A DNA stretch of 64,000 nucleotides from Amia ocellicauda. Lineage: Eukaryota; Chordata; Actinopteri; Amiiformes; Amiidae. The stretch is from contig NC_089850.1 of assembly GCF_036373705.1 (NCBI RefSeq), positions 23,605,256-23,669,255 of the forward strand, in the 5' to 3' direction. The position numbers and the translations under genes are program-made. Shown here one piece after another: positions 20,573-32,771 of this stretch (its first letter is position 1; the number at the start of each line of letters is the position of its first letter). The notes under the pieces are model-generated. The model had not been told where the DNA came from. It saw only the letters and a list, made by a program, of their open reading frames with translations, and searched no databases.

Positions 20573-20840
20573 AATATTTGGAAAGGTGTAATTAGGAACT
20601 CATTGTTTGCTTGAGCAAGCAAAGAAAAGGACATTCCTATCCCCTGATTATTTGAATACCTCACCATACATACATACACACCTCGTAGGTGGCAGACTGG
20701 GATGGATGGGCGCTGAAAACGCAGCCCCAGACCACCTACCCTTCAGGAGGAAGAAATTATTGTAACTGACAAACACAATTCTTTTGGCTTCTTTTCACTA
20801 TGCTTTATTGCCAACAGGTGGGACTGAAGAGACTATATAA

Positions 20841-21157
20841 TGTTTTATATTAATAATAGTATGCACAGACCGAGCAAATTAGATTTATCAAGCTAGCGAC
20901 AGGCAGTTGTTCAGGGCATAAGTTCTAGACATTCATCTCTACACTTTGACTTCTGTTCATTATGATAAGAGGAACACCCAAAGAGATAAATAGCCCACAT
21001 ATACCAGTTTGCTTAGTGTGTGTTTGTGGTTTCCTGTTCTTCTATCAAGGCTGAAGATGTTACATTATAGTGATTGATTACCTAATTGTCCATTGTTAAA
21101 GAAAATTGTGAGATTAGGCAGATTGTATGACATAACAGGAAAACACCTGCTTCCATG
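20841..21157 (+). repeat. Dispersed repeat B, copy 1
   Basis: About 315 bp that align directly with 59994-60311 at roughly 85-90% identity by eye. A weaker relative may lie at 18270-18500, which shares the AGTGATTGATT block. Downstream of this copy at 21277-21282 is TATAAA followed by LTR-like sequence, but a full LTR could not be shown. Confidence 0.75.
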
Positions 21158-22606
21158 ATGACCCCCCTCCTCAGGAAGACAACCACAAACATTAGAAGTG
21201 TCAGGGACCTGACCTCAAGACAACACTTTGGGAAACCTGTGACTGTCCCTGTCCACAGACCACATGTCATGGATTGTATAAAAGCTGTTCACTTCTGCTG
21301 TTCAGAGAGAGACTCCGCTCAGGTGGAGAGCTTCCATGTCAGAGCCTCTCAGGCCTGACCTACATTTATCCTCTGTGCATCAAGACTGGGTTCTTCAATA
21401 TGTATGAAGAGGATTTCAAAGCAGTGAGTAGGTCTATTGTTGTTTTTAGGATTGATTCACAAGACATAAAATCGCAAAGGCTCTATGCGCTGTGTGGTCT
21501 GTACAATACATTATTATGAGCAAGACAAAAGTGCTAAATACAGTACAGAATTACATATTGGGCACAATACACCATTTCGAATTTAGAGAAGTGCAGTTCA
21601 AATATACAGATAGTTATTGAAATCTTTGGGGAAGGGTCTTTGTGTTTTGGGAGATTGCTGGTGTGCGGAATAGCGGAATGTTTGTGAGCCAGCTAGAGGC
21701 TCCACCTGTCCGCATCCATGGCTGTATCACCGTAGACTCAGGCCATCAACTTGAATGGAGATTAAATTCTAAGTTAGCCTGTGGGTGATGCTATGGCAGG
21801 TGTCAAGTTATGTGCTGAGTGATAGGGAAAAATTTGACTGCCTCCATAAATAGGCGGACAAGGAATACTAAGGACCCGATTTAACTGACATAATACTGAA
21901 ATAGTTTATTCAGCTATAACGAAGCGCTCCGTAGATGCTCAGTCGGCAAGACACATCTAACATTTTTCAAAAGAACGTGCTATCATATACAAATGATTCC
22001 CTTTGGTTACTGGGTAACTGCATGACGTCAATGAAGTACCCCAAATATTTTTCTAAAAATCAGCTACACAGAACTACTGCATCTGTCCTCTCCGGAGCAA
22101 TACACAAAGCTTACATTCATACATGGGTTACACAGTCTTGCAGCAACAATGGTGTGAATATAATATATTTGGCATTCAGACAGGGCACTGTCCCACATCA
22201 CTGAGAGAGAAACCTGCTGATTAGTATGTGTCAGTATTGTTTTAAAAAGAAAATGTTAGTTATTCTTGTGCGTCTCTATTAAATTAGAGTAGTAGGCAGA
22301 CCTAGCAGAGGACAGGGCCTGCTTGTATCTTATTATACTGTCATTCCATGCCATGTGCAAGACCTCTAATTGTGTTGCTCTCCATTTACTTATCTACAGC
22401 ATTGTTTTAAGTGAGCTTGTTAAACCATGGTGAGCATTTTGGTGGTTTAATTTGTCCTTAAAGGAGCTACTGTATCATCTGGTTTTGGGGTGATATTATT
22501 AGGTTGTGAATCTCTACCTCACGGGTATTAACTAGATCTAGTGTGTGATTGTGACGATCTGTGGGTCCTGACTGGGCTGAAGAGTGGTTATTTTGAGGTT
22601 TATTCT
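21158..22606. other. Unassigned, no gene seen
   Basis: A TATA-like box at 21277-21282 with a moderately GC-rich tract after it (to about 21360) may be an LTR fragment. The rest is AT-rich with no coding signal or known repeat that I can name. Confidence 0.4.
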
Positions 22607-22614
22607 AACTAGCG

Positions 22615-23325
22615 CAGGGGTAGTCAATAGGTGGCCCGCGGGCCAAATCCGTGCATCCTCACCCATTTCAATTACAGAGACCCACCGAAATAGATCTGTG
22701 ATTGACAAGCACCAGAAACCGCATCTAGTTTGCATATATAATGTTGGTTGATATGAGATTTTTCACTGGTGACATGTGGTTGTGAAGCAAAGATAGGTTT
22801 GAGTAAATTTGTCTGATTTCATGGAGATTTTGAGCTACGTTTTCTGACTTTGAAATGACTCAGAATCACGCATTTCAGATCTCCAGTTGTCAAAATCTTG
22901 ACCCCCAGACCCCACACCCTCAATTACTCAATCATCTTTGCCCTCATTTTTCAACACATCTTTTGTGCAGTGCACAGTGGGACAAAGGGAAATGGTAAAT
23001 ACTTGAATTTAATAAGACACAAAATGCTTGAAAGTTTATATTATGTTTATCTATATGACTACAATAATCTTTAACAAATTAAAATGTAAGTGGTCTGAAA
23101 CTGTTTAAATACTAATATATAAATTTATTTAAACATTTTACTTTTGTACTTTGTCAAATGAATGTACTATATATAAGCAACGGGGTATATTACTAATTCA
23201 CAGAATTGTGTGTGTGTTGGAAAGGGGCATTTGAAGGTGTGACCCCCCCCACCATTATGTCTGGACCTTGACTATATGTTGACCAAGAAATTTGGACCCA
23301 GACACAAAATAATTGACTACCCCTG
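22615..23325. mobile_element. hAT-type MITE
   Basis: The terminal inverted repeats are CAGGGGTAGTCAAT at the left and its complement at the right. The flanks AACTAGCG (22607-22614) and AACTAACG (23326-23333) form an 8-bp target duplication with one mismatch, diagnostic of hAT. The 711-bp interior is AT-rich and has no transposase frame, so it is non-autonomous. Confidence 0.92.
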
Positions 23326-23333
23326 AACTAACG

Positions 23334-24539
23334 CTCTCAGCTGCAGCCTGCCGGTGTCCTGTTCGGCCAATGGGGCGCTAGTCTAGCTTTCTGGAATAAA
23401 GAGGACGACACAGTTAAAAGGCTTTGAGAAGGAGTCTTAGTCTTTTGTTTAATGTCACGCTTACCTGGGGTGTCATCGTGCTGACTGTATCTGAAAGAAT
23501 GTGTTGATGCTCTCTTATGTATTGTTGTACAAGAAATATTGTTTTATAATCTTTTACCGTTGTCCTTTTTCTTATTTTCTTTTGGTTATAATGTGGGTAG
23601 GGTTTTTATAGTATATTATTGCCAATTTCATTAAAGGTGGTTTTAGTTTTAACTGTAGATAATATAACTGTTATTAATCCAGGACAGTCTTTGTGCCATG
23701 CCTGGATTTTGATTGTTAAATAAACCTTGTTTCTCCTACCTGATGCATGTGGAGTTGTCTTGGGGTCCTGTCAATCCTGCCTGGGTAGAGAGAGTGGGTT
23801 TCATGAGGTCCTCTCTCTTATAAAAAAGAGGTGGCGTGTTCGCATAGCGTGTCGCCCCTATCACCCACTAGGCGGTGACATGTGTAAGTATTGGTTGGTT
23901 TTTACTAAAGGATGTACATTCCATAGCTGTTTGCTTGATATTTCATATATGGTGCAACATAATAAGTGTAGGTCACTCTGCATAGAATGTGTGTAATTTG
24001 TAACCAAAAACAACGAGTCTTAGTTTTTTTTTTTTTTTTTAATCCCTGCAGGCCACTTCCTTGTACTGCTAGTTAACTTATGCTAGTACCAGATAAACTA
24101 ATCAGCAGGCATGGGTTTGGACCAGTTTACTTTGGTTGTGAACTAGTGTGAAAAACAAGTAGACAATTGTAACTTCATTATTTATCATTTAAGTCAAAGT
24201 ACCTGGCTGAATTTGTACCATGAGTTTGATCTACAATAACATGTACTGTCACAACAAATGTCTATTTACTATGGTGAATAGATAGGCATATCCTTTACCT
24301 CTGATGTCCTGGACATTTTATAGCTTAACTACCTTACTAACTTTGACAGGCTCTCTAAAACAGCTGCATTAACAAATGTTATTTTCCAGTTTGTGTAGAT
24401 TTTTTTCTGTTGAATTCTATTTTCTGGACCCGAACAGTTTAAACCAGCATTTTCCATGCTAATGGGCTTTGCTTTTTCTATCAGTCATGTCTTTTTGGTT
24501 AGGAATTATTGAGAAATCATAGTTTTATTGTACAAAACA
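23334..24539. other. Unassigned AT-rich region
   Basis: No supported gene. An AATAAA-type signal near 23718 followed by a short GC-rich tract (23740-23880) looks LTR-like without a partner. A T tract lies at 24027-24040. Confidence 0.35.
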
Positions 24540-25445
24540 TACAATCAGGCTCCCCTCCCCATTGTCCCTTGCTTCCACCATTTGTCTGCGCAGGGGGGGG
24601 TGCTCCCAGCATGCACCTGTGCCCAATTGCTTATGCCGAGCACCAGTCATCCACCGCCACCCGCCATGCCATGCCACCAGCAGAGGGCTTTACACTGCCC
24701 CCACCTCAAGAGCCAGATGTCTGGGTGGCTCAGACAACTCCCTCAAGTTGCACACAAAGTCCTGAAGCCGTTGTGGGGGCTGGCCTACTGGTGGGCTGCC
24801 TGACTTGACAGAACTCTTGGGGTCTGGGGTGGGGCCGAGTTTCACCTGTGGCTAGTATGGAGCTAACCGTGGTCCTCAGTCTGTGCCCTAACATTTTTTT
24901 GGCTGGGATGCACCCTGTGGACTCCTTGACCATTGTCCGTTAGGCCCACAGTGCCAGGGGCACATTCATACAGGGTTTGTTGAATCGCTCGACCAACCCA
25001 TCACTCTGGGGCCGCAAGGGCATGGTCCAAGTCTTCCATACCCCTAGATGCTGGCACACCCTGCCGAAGCACCCCTGGTCACTGTGTAGTTCCTCCGGGC
25101 CCCCAGCTTGATGAACATCCCATCCAACAGCACGTCCAATCCCTCCTGTAACAGCAGAGCTCCAACCTCTGTGTTGCTGGTGTCGGTGTCTAGGATGAAG
25201 GGCTGCTGGGGGTCACGGCATCTTTTTGAGCTGTGAGAAGGCAGTGGCACAGCCCAGTCACAAGTCAAACTGCCATCCCTCCATGAGGTGGTACAGAGGG
25301 CTGGCAATGCTGGGCCTGCACGAACTACTGGTAATGAATAAGCCCCCAGGAAACTTCTATGCATGGCCACGCTCCTGGGGGTCAGTCGGTCCCGCACTGA
25401 AGTCACCATAGCTGGGTCAGTGGCTATGCAGTCCAAGCTGACAAC
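24540..25445 (-). pseudogene. Ty3/gypsy pol fragment
   Basis: On - from 25445: the RT end (GHVVSLDCIATDPAMV, then LTPRSVAMHRSFLG), the RNase H start (PDPQQPFILDTDTSNTEVGA), then after a deletion the integrase end (PLRPQSDGLVERFN, about 25010-24965). The remaining 24540-24960 is degenerate. It is the same family type as the gypsy at 10200-14455 but a separate, oppositely oriented copy. A CR1 3' end abuts it at 25446. Confidence 0.7.
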
Positions 25446-26510
25446 ATGTCCTAGAATCTCGTCATAAGAATTACATAAGAAAGTTTGCAAACGAGAGGAG
25501 GCCATTCGACCCATTGTCCTTGTTTGGTGTCCATTAATATCTAAGTGATCCAAGGATCCTATCCAGTCTATTTTTGAATGTTCCGAAGTTTTCAGCTTCA
25601 ACCACACCACTGTGTGTTGCAGATTGTAACAACTCTCTGTGTGAAGAAGTGTCTCCTGTTTTCCATGTTGAATGCCTTGAAGCCCAATTTCCATTTGTGT
25701 CCCTGGGTCCATGTGTCCCTGCTGATCTGAAAAAGCTCCTCTGGTTTGATGTGGTCGATGCCCTTCATTATTTTGAAGACTTGGATATAGTCCCCACATA
25801 GTCTCCTATGTTCCAGGGTGAAAAGGTTCAGGTCCCTCAGTCTCTCCGAGTAGGACATTTACTTCAGACGTGGAATAAGTCTGGTTGCTCACCTCTGAAC
25901 TGCCCCTAGATCAGCGATATCCTTCTTGAAGTGTGGAGCCCAGACCTGTACACATTATTCCAGATGAGGTCTAACCAGTGCATTGTACAGTCTTAACATT
26001 ACTTCCCTTGATATAAATTCTACACTTTTGACAATATACCCTAGCATTTTGTTTGCCTTTTGTATTGCTTCCCCACATTGTTCGGATGGAGAAAGTGAGG
26101 AGTCCACATAAGCACCTATGTCTTTCTCATGTGTTACTTCTTCCAGTTCTATTCCTCCCATAGTGTAAATACAGTGGACATTTGTATAACCTTCATCTAA
26201 TACCTTGCTCTTGTCCACATTGAATTCCATCTGCCATGTGTCTGCCCAAAACTGAATATTTGTCCCTTTGAATAATCTGAGCTGCCGAGTTTTATCTGCT
26301 GAGCCACCTATTTTAGTATCATCTGCAAATTTGACAAGTTTGCTAACTATCCCTGAGTCCAGATAATTAATTAATCTATATTACACAAAACACAGCCCCT
26401 AATACTGATCCCTGTGGAACTCCACTAACAACCTCACTAGAAGCAACTCCTCTTATCGACACCCTTAATTTCCTATACATCAACTAGTTCATAATCCATT
26501 TGTTTTTATT
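25446..26510 (-). mobile_element. CR1 LINE 3' fragment
   Basis: On - this gives the last part of the CR1 reverse transcriptase: FADD-region remnants (26300-26340), MEFNVDKSKVL, KMLGYIVKSVEFISREVMLRLYNALVRPHLE split over frames, YSERLRDLNLFTLEHRRL and FKAFNMENRRHFFTQRVV. It ends with the CR1 3' terminal region near 25460-25520. It complements the CR1 copy at 7765-10196, which lacks exactly this end. Confidence 0.85.
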
Positions 26511-27060
26511 TTATTATATACATTATATTATATCACCAAACACATGAATAAACAAATTATTTTAATACCAATACAAGTATACAAATATTAAAAACTTTTT
26601 TTTTTTTTTTTGGTGATCAAATGTTTTTTATTTAAAGAAACAGAGATAAAGCACATAAGCACAACAGCCCGCCCACCCCCCGCCCCCTCCTGGTGGTAAC
26701 CCTTTTCATTTTAACCCTGGGGACCTTGCATAATACAGTCAATTTACAGCAAAAGGAGTAGAATACAAGAGAGATTTCACCACCTCACCAGCGGCAGTCC
26801 AAGCTTCCACTGTCCCCCCCCTCAGCACCATGGATCCAAGCTATAGAGCATTCCATATGAATAATATCAAGAAAGGCCAGAACCCAATGATGCTAAGAAA
26901 GAAAATGAGGAGGCTCCCATCATAGTGCCAGCATCTTTAAATCAGCAGTGAGGCCTGCCAACCAGATGCACTTCTGTTGTAATGTAAACTCAAAATTGGA
27001 ATCATTGTTTAGAATGAACAATAGACAAGAGCAAGGTTTATTCATATTAAGAATAGTAGA

Positions 27061-29742
27061 TCAAGATAAAGCAATCTGATTCCAAAAGTGAGCTACAGCT
27101 GGAGAATCCCAGAACATATGTAGAAAGGTACCCATTGCACCTTGGGAACAGAGTGTACACAAAGGACTAGATAGCAGTTTCATTTGATAACATCTCCTAG
27201 GGGTTAGGTATATTCTATGGATAAAATTCAAATGGATCATTTGATGATAAGGATTTTTGGAAGCTAGAGTGATGTTATTCCAGACAAAGTCCCAGCAGAT
27301 CCCCTCACCTGTGAAATTCAAATCCCTATTCCAGATGGTAATAGCTGCAAGAGGTTTATATGAAGCTTTTAGAAGACAAGCATAGATAGCAGAAGCTATT
27401 CCTTTTGTTTTGTTCCTAGTATCAAGTAAATTGTGAAGAGGGTGTAAAGGGAGCTCTACTCTCCATGGAACGCCATAGGCACGCATTGCCAAATGAAGAC
27501 GCAGATAAAAGAAGAAAGACGATCCTGGCAAGTCATATTGAGGCTGTAAATTCTGGAATGTACGTAGGCCATCCTTATTAAAGATATCTCCTAATCTTTG
27601 TATTCCTTTGTTTCTCCAGTTTGGAAAAAAGAAAGGGGTATTGTTTGTAAGAAGTTTATGGTTATGGAAAATAGGAGAATGAAAATGCCACTTTGTTACA
27701 GAATTTGTGAGTCTTTCTGTTAACCGCCAAGTACTGAGAGTGTATGTGATTATGGGTCCAAAACGTAACCTGCAGTATCTTAACGGAATACCAGAGTAAA
27801 CTAAATCTTGCAGATCGTATGGAGTGACCAGACTTTTTTCAAGATGATACCAAAATACAGGAGTGTCAGAGCCAAGTCAAGCAGGGATAGATTGCAAACA
27901 AAAGTAGTGATAAAGCTTAAAATTTGGTAAGGCCAAGCCCCCCACAGATTTGTGGAGAACTTAATATGTGTCCGTTTCCTTTTCCATATGAATTTAGAGA
28001 TTTTAGTGTGGAGTCTGTCCCAGTATCCTGATGGGGGAGGGAGAGGGATCATAGAGCTAAAAAAGTTAATTCAAGGAAGCACATTCATCTTAACCATGGA
28101 AATGTGAGCTCAGAGTGAATTAGGAAAACACATCCATCTTTTTAAATCTGCATTCACCTGTTTAAAAATATTGTTAAAGTTATTTACTGTGATGCTGTGT
28201 AATGAAGGATAGATATCAACTCCAAGGTATTTGAAGTGCTTGACTATTGGAACAGTAATGGGCAAGACCATTCTCTCCAATTCAGAATTCAGGGCATCAG
28301 TGCAGATTTGGACCAGTTGATCTTCTACCCCGACAGAGCACTAAAGTAATCAAATAGAGTTAGCAAATAGGGGAGGGATTGGGGGACATTGTCCACGTAT
28401 AGCAAAATATCATCAGCATAGAGTGATATTCTGTTGCCTGTTATTGACAGATAAAGGGTTCAACATAGTTGATTGGTGTATGGACTGAGCTAACAGTCCA
28501 AGAGATAAAGCAAACAAAAGAGGTGAAAGTGGGCAGCCCTGTCGAGTACCCCTAGAAATAGCGAATTGGGAAGAACATTTGTTACCCATCAATACCATGG
28601 CAGAGGGATTTGCATAAAAAACTTTAACCATGTTAATAAAATTTGATCCCAGACCCATGTAATCCAAAACCAACCACAGATATTCCCACTCAAGTCAGTC
28701 AAAGGCCTTCTCAGTGTCCCGTGAAAGAGATACAATGCCAATGGCCGCATGTAAAATATGAAGGAGGCTATGAATATTTTCAGCTGCAAGATGGGTTTTA
28801 ATAAAGCCTACCTGATCGTGGTGTACTAACATGGTCATATATGTCTCAAGCCGACGTGACAACACTTTAGCGTACAGCTTAGCATCCCCACCAGTCAGAG
28901 ACAGAGGACGATAGCTTCCGCATAAAATGGGATCTTTGTCTGCTTTCAATAATAAGGATATAACTGCAACATTAACGTCTCTCCGAAATGAGCCCTTCTC
29001 AACAGCAGTGTGTATCATATCAAGTAAAAGGGGACCTAACTGAGGCCAAAAAGACAAAATTCAGGGGGAATGCCATCAATGCCAGGGGATTTTCCCTTGT
29101 TCATGTCTTTGTAGCACCCCCTTCAGTTCAGCTAGGGATATAGGTGTACCAAGTTCTTCTGCCTCAACAGAGGAAAGATGAGGAAGCTGAAGATTTTGAA
29201 GAAATCTTATACATTTTCCCTGATCATAAGGAATATCACTACTGTATAATTTGGAATAAAATCAGCGAAATGTTGAATTAATCTTCACCAGATCTGACAT
29301 CAGTGAGCCCTCTGAAGATCTGACAGCTGGGACATCGACGAAATGCTCATTGCTACGGAGTCTCAAAGTTAATAAATGACTAGGTCGGCTACCGTTGAAA
29401 TAATAGTTTTGTCTCAACCTGTGTATAAGAAATTCTGCGCGATGTCTCAGTAATGAATTTAGTTCTTTCCTAAGAAGATTAATTTTCAATGCAGTAGAAT
29501 CTGAAAATTTGTATTGTTGGGCATGTTCTAAAAATGCAATTTTAGTTTCTAATTCTGTAATTTTGTGTAAATGAGATCTGTATAACTGTGAGGCAAATAC
29601 TGTGGAATTATCTTTAATAAAACCTTTAACTGCATCCCATAAAATACGGGGATCATTCACCGAGCCACGATTAAACTCAAGGAATTCAGCTAATTTAGAT
29701 TTAAATTAAGTCCGAAAAGCATCATTTTGCAATGTCGAGGTA
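27061..29742 (-). pseudogene. L1/Tx1-like ORF2, linker, RT and C-terminal region
   Basis: The linker (29660-29262) has LIHRLRQNYYFNGSRPSHLL. The RT begins with RRDVNVAVISLLLK and SYRPLSL (about 28970-28900), continues with FIKTHLAAENIHSLLHILH and DTEKAFD, then [19 protein letters not shown] and [21 protein letters not shown] (28640-28490). YADD is still readable near 28410-28400. The C-terminal region has SQGAMGTFLHMFWDSPA (27150-27100). Several stops and frame shifts make it dead. Confidence 0.88.
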
Positions 29743-30727
29743 TTAACACTAGAAGCGCCTTCATTTCGAACTACTTTCAAGCGCCATAGCTGGTCATTGT
29801 AACTGATAGCTCTTTAACAGCTGCAATATGACAATCTAAGGCAAACCATCGTATAAAACTCAGAAGGTTTTTTCATGAATTTCAAATCCAACATTTACAT
29901 AGCACAAATGTAGTATTTCAATTTAAATATGATCACAAAACATTGATATTATTGCTATACATAACAACATACTTTTTTCTAAACGCACACACAGCAGTCA
30001 AAACATGAATAACTATATAGCCTACAATGAGCAAGAAGCTCAAAAACGGCATACAATAATGGAATGAAACAAGTGTAAATGTAAATATTGGAATAATGCT
30101 CAAAAGCAATATTTTATAGTTCAAAAATAACTATTGCATTTATCAAAACATAATTGTACACTAAAGTAAACATTTTCAACACCGTGTAAACTTTGTTTTC
30201 AACATACACTGCTTTTATTCACTGTAGCTTTGTATTTCAAGAAGCAATTTACTATATATAGCATGCATACCTGACAGCTCGGGACAATCCACACAGGACA
30301 CGTTTCTGAACTTTCCCTGCATGAGCTCATACCTCACACTGCATTTTGACAGCCTCTCCAGGTTAATACTTTTACTCCACGAATATAAAACTGCAATAAA
30401 TGCTCCTCCGCTGAATCATTATTTTGGTGGATGTGCTGCGCTATTGAAATCTGTACTATGTGCAGTAGCAATCGTGTATTGATCAGTAGAGTAAAAGCAC
30501 TCGGTGCCATTTGGAACTGGCATTTCACTCGCAGTGTTTTCACACCACTGGCACAAACCCACGACTGATCTGTCATTCCCAGTATCACTGATGCCCCTGA
30601 ATCAGTCATGTTCATATACAGGGCATTTCCAAAACTCGCTCTCTTCAGTCTCCGTTTCCAATCCTTGTTTATTTGCAGGTAATCACTGTATCCACTCAAT
30701 CTGACTACAGCTATAAGAAAACACCTA

Positions 30728-31948
30728 CACTCACCTAAAGGATTATTAGGAACACCATACTAATACTGTGTTTGACCCCCTTTCGCCTTCAGAACTGCCT
30801 TAATTCTACGTGGCATTGATTCAACAAGGTGCTGAAAGCATTCTTTAGAAATGTTGGCCCATATTGATAGGATAGCATCTTGCAGTTGATGGAGATTTGT
30901 GGGATGCACATCCAGGGCACGAAGCTCCCGTTCCACCACATCCCAAAGATGCTCTATTGGGTTGAGATCTGGTGACTGTGGGGGCCAGTTTAGTACAGTG
31001 AACTCATTGTCATGTTCAAGAAACCAATTTGAAATGATTCGACCTTTGTGACATGGTGCATTATCCTGCTGGAAGTAGCCATCAGAGGATGGGTACATGG
31101 TGGTCATAAAGGGATGGACATGGTCAGAAACAATGCTCAAGTAGGCCGTGGCATTTAAACGATGCCCAATTGGCACTAAGGGGCCTAAAGTGTGCCAAGA
31201 AAACATCCCCCACACCATTACACCACCACCACCAGCCTGCACAGTGGTAACAAGGCATGATGGATCCATGTTCTCATTCTGTTTACGCCAAATTCTGACT
31301 CTACCATCTGAATGTCTCAACAGAAATCGAGACTCATCAGACCAGGCAACATTTTTCCAGTCTTCAACTGTCCAATTTTGGTGAGCTTGTGCAAATTGTA
31401 GCCTCTTTTTCCTTTTGGTTGTGGAGATGAGTGGTACCCGGTGGGGTCTTCTGCTGTTGTAGCCCATCCGCCTCAAGGTTGTACGTGTTGTGGCTTCACA
31501 AATGCTTTGCTGCATACCTCGGTTGTAACGAGTTGTTATTTCAGTCAAAGTTGCTCTTCTATCAGCTTGAATCAGTCGGCCCATTCTCCTCTGACCTCTA
31601 GCATCAACAAGGCATTTTCGCCCACAGGACTGCCGCATACTGGATGTTTTTCCCTTTTCACACCATTCTTTGTAAACCCTAGAAATGGTTGTGCGTGAAA
31701 ATCCCAGTAACTGAGCAGATTGTGAAATACTCAGACCGGCCCGTCTGGCACCAACAACCATGCCACGCTCAAAATTGCTTAAATCACCTTTCTTTCCCAT
31801 TCAGACATTCAGTTTGGAGTTCAGGAGATTGTCTTGACCAGGACCACACCCCTAAATGCATTGAAGCAACTGCCATGTGATTGGTTGGTTAGATAATTGC
31901 ATTAATGAGAAATTGAACAGGTGTTCCTAATAATCCTTTAGGTGAGTG
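30728..31948 (-). mobile_element. DD36E Tc1/mariner transposon, intact copy 1
   Basis: A 1221-bp element with perfect terminal inverted repeats of about 29 bp (starting CACTCACCTAAAGG), flanked by TA (30726-30727 and 31949-31950). One transposase gene fills most of it. It lies in the piggyBac-like MITE. A near-identical copy of the same length lies at 60667-61887. Confidence 0.97.
30760..31800 (-). CDS. DD36E transposase, intact, 346 aa
   Basis: This enzyme cuts and pastes its own element by binding the terminal repeats and joining ends at TA. The ATG start gives MGKKGDLSNFERGMVVGARR, a helix-turn-helix region (about 8-50), then a second DNA-binding region to about 120. The catalytic triad is Asp155 (WSDESRF), Asp246 (QQDNAPCHK) and Glu283 (PIEHLWD), with 36 residues between the last two. 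That DD36E spacing is the hallmark of the group described as Incomer. A glycine-rich box, AGGGGVMVWG, lies at 189-198. There is no stop or frameshift and the C-terminus is complete, so the protein could still be active. Confidence 0.95.
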   Translation of the reverse strand: MGKKGDLSNFERGMVVGARRAGLSISQSAQLLGFSRTTISRVYKEWCEKGKTSSMRQSCGRKCLVDARGQRRMGRLIQADRRATLTEITTRYNRGMQQSICEATTRTTLRRMGYNSRRPHRVPLISTTKRKKRLQFAQAHQNWTVEDWKNVAWSDESRFLLRHSDGRVRIWRKQNENMDPSCLVTTVQAGGGGVMVWGMFSWHTLGPLVPIGHRLNATAYLSIVSDHVHPFMTTMYPSSDGYFQQDNAPCHKGRIISNWFLEHDNEFTVLNWPPQSPDLNPIEHLWDVVERELRALDVHPTNLHQLQDAILSIWANISKECFQHLVESMPRRIKAVLKAKGGQTQY

Positions 31949-32018
31949 TATAATGCTGTAATTCAAATTTTAATAACCAAATCGGTCAAATTGACCGGCT
32001 CGTCGCTTCTAGTGTTAA

Positions 32019-32771
32019 AATGAGGGGCCCAAGGAGACCTATCAGTTAGATCAAAATTACAGAAATTGGTATGGTGATCTGACAATTACATGGGGAGAAT
32101 CTCAATACAGTGGACTGTGGAGAACAGAGCCAGGGGGGCAAAAATGAAATCAATTCTGGAATATGATTTATGCCTAGCAGAGAAAAAGGTAAATTCTTTA
32201 ACTGAGGGGTTAAACACATGCCATATGTCCACAAGGGCCAAGTCAGAAACACATTTTCTAAATGCTGCAGATGCCAAAGCTTGGACTTTCAGCTCTTGCG
32301 ATTATGACCTATCGAGTACACTATTCATGACAGCATTCATGTCTGCACTAAGTATTACATCAAACTTCATCAGTTCCAGCAGAAATGTAGTAACAGAATC
32401 AAAAAACTCTGGTTCAAAAACTGTAGGGGCATACACAGAGACAAAAGCTATTTGTTTCCCGAAATAGAGGTTTTCAGATATGTCAGTCGTCCTGAATTAT
32501 CACTGCCTGACCCCAATATGGTAATTCGGAAGTTCCTTCTTAATACAATCAAAACTCCTTTAGATTTGTTATCTGCAGTAGAGAAGGCCACCTCATAATA
32601 ACACTTATTGGCAAATCTAGAAACATCTTGCTGCTTTAAATGATACTCCTGTATCATGGCAACATCTATCTTTTTCCTACGCAGTAAATCTAAGCAGCTG
32701 GTACGTTTCATAGGAGAATTCAGCCCACACACATTCCAGGATAACACATAAGCATTAGTCATGAGTATCAA
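32019..32771 (-). pseudogene. L1/Tx1-like ORF2 endonuclease
   Basis: An ATG on - at 32771 or 32759 begins an APE-type endonuclease: LSWNVCGLNSPMKRTSCLDLL, VAMIQEYHL, then a damaged middle. The C-terminal part at 32277-32046 has LVDIWHVF, FFSARHKSYSRIDFIF. Three or more frames are used. The coding sequence runs on into the linker at 29660 beyond the MITE insertion. Confidence 0.85.

Larger units (their letters stand above)
29747..32014. mobile_element. piggyBac-like MITE in L1 copy 1
   Basis: Flanked by TTAA on both sides (29743-29746 and 32015-32018), with terminal repeats CACTAGAAGCG at left and CGCTTCTAGTG at right. TTAA and such ends define piggyBac-type elements. Without the nested DD36E element it is about 1.05 kb. 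A 121-codon minus-strand frame at 30334-30699 matches nothing I know. The L1 endonuclease and linker continue on either side of it. Confidence 0.9.

Noticed and set aside
31441..31698. Plus-strand frame repeated at 61380-61637
   Set aside because: Antisense shadow of the DD36E transposase; conserved because the two copies are recent.
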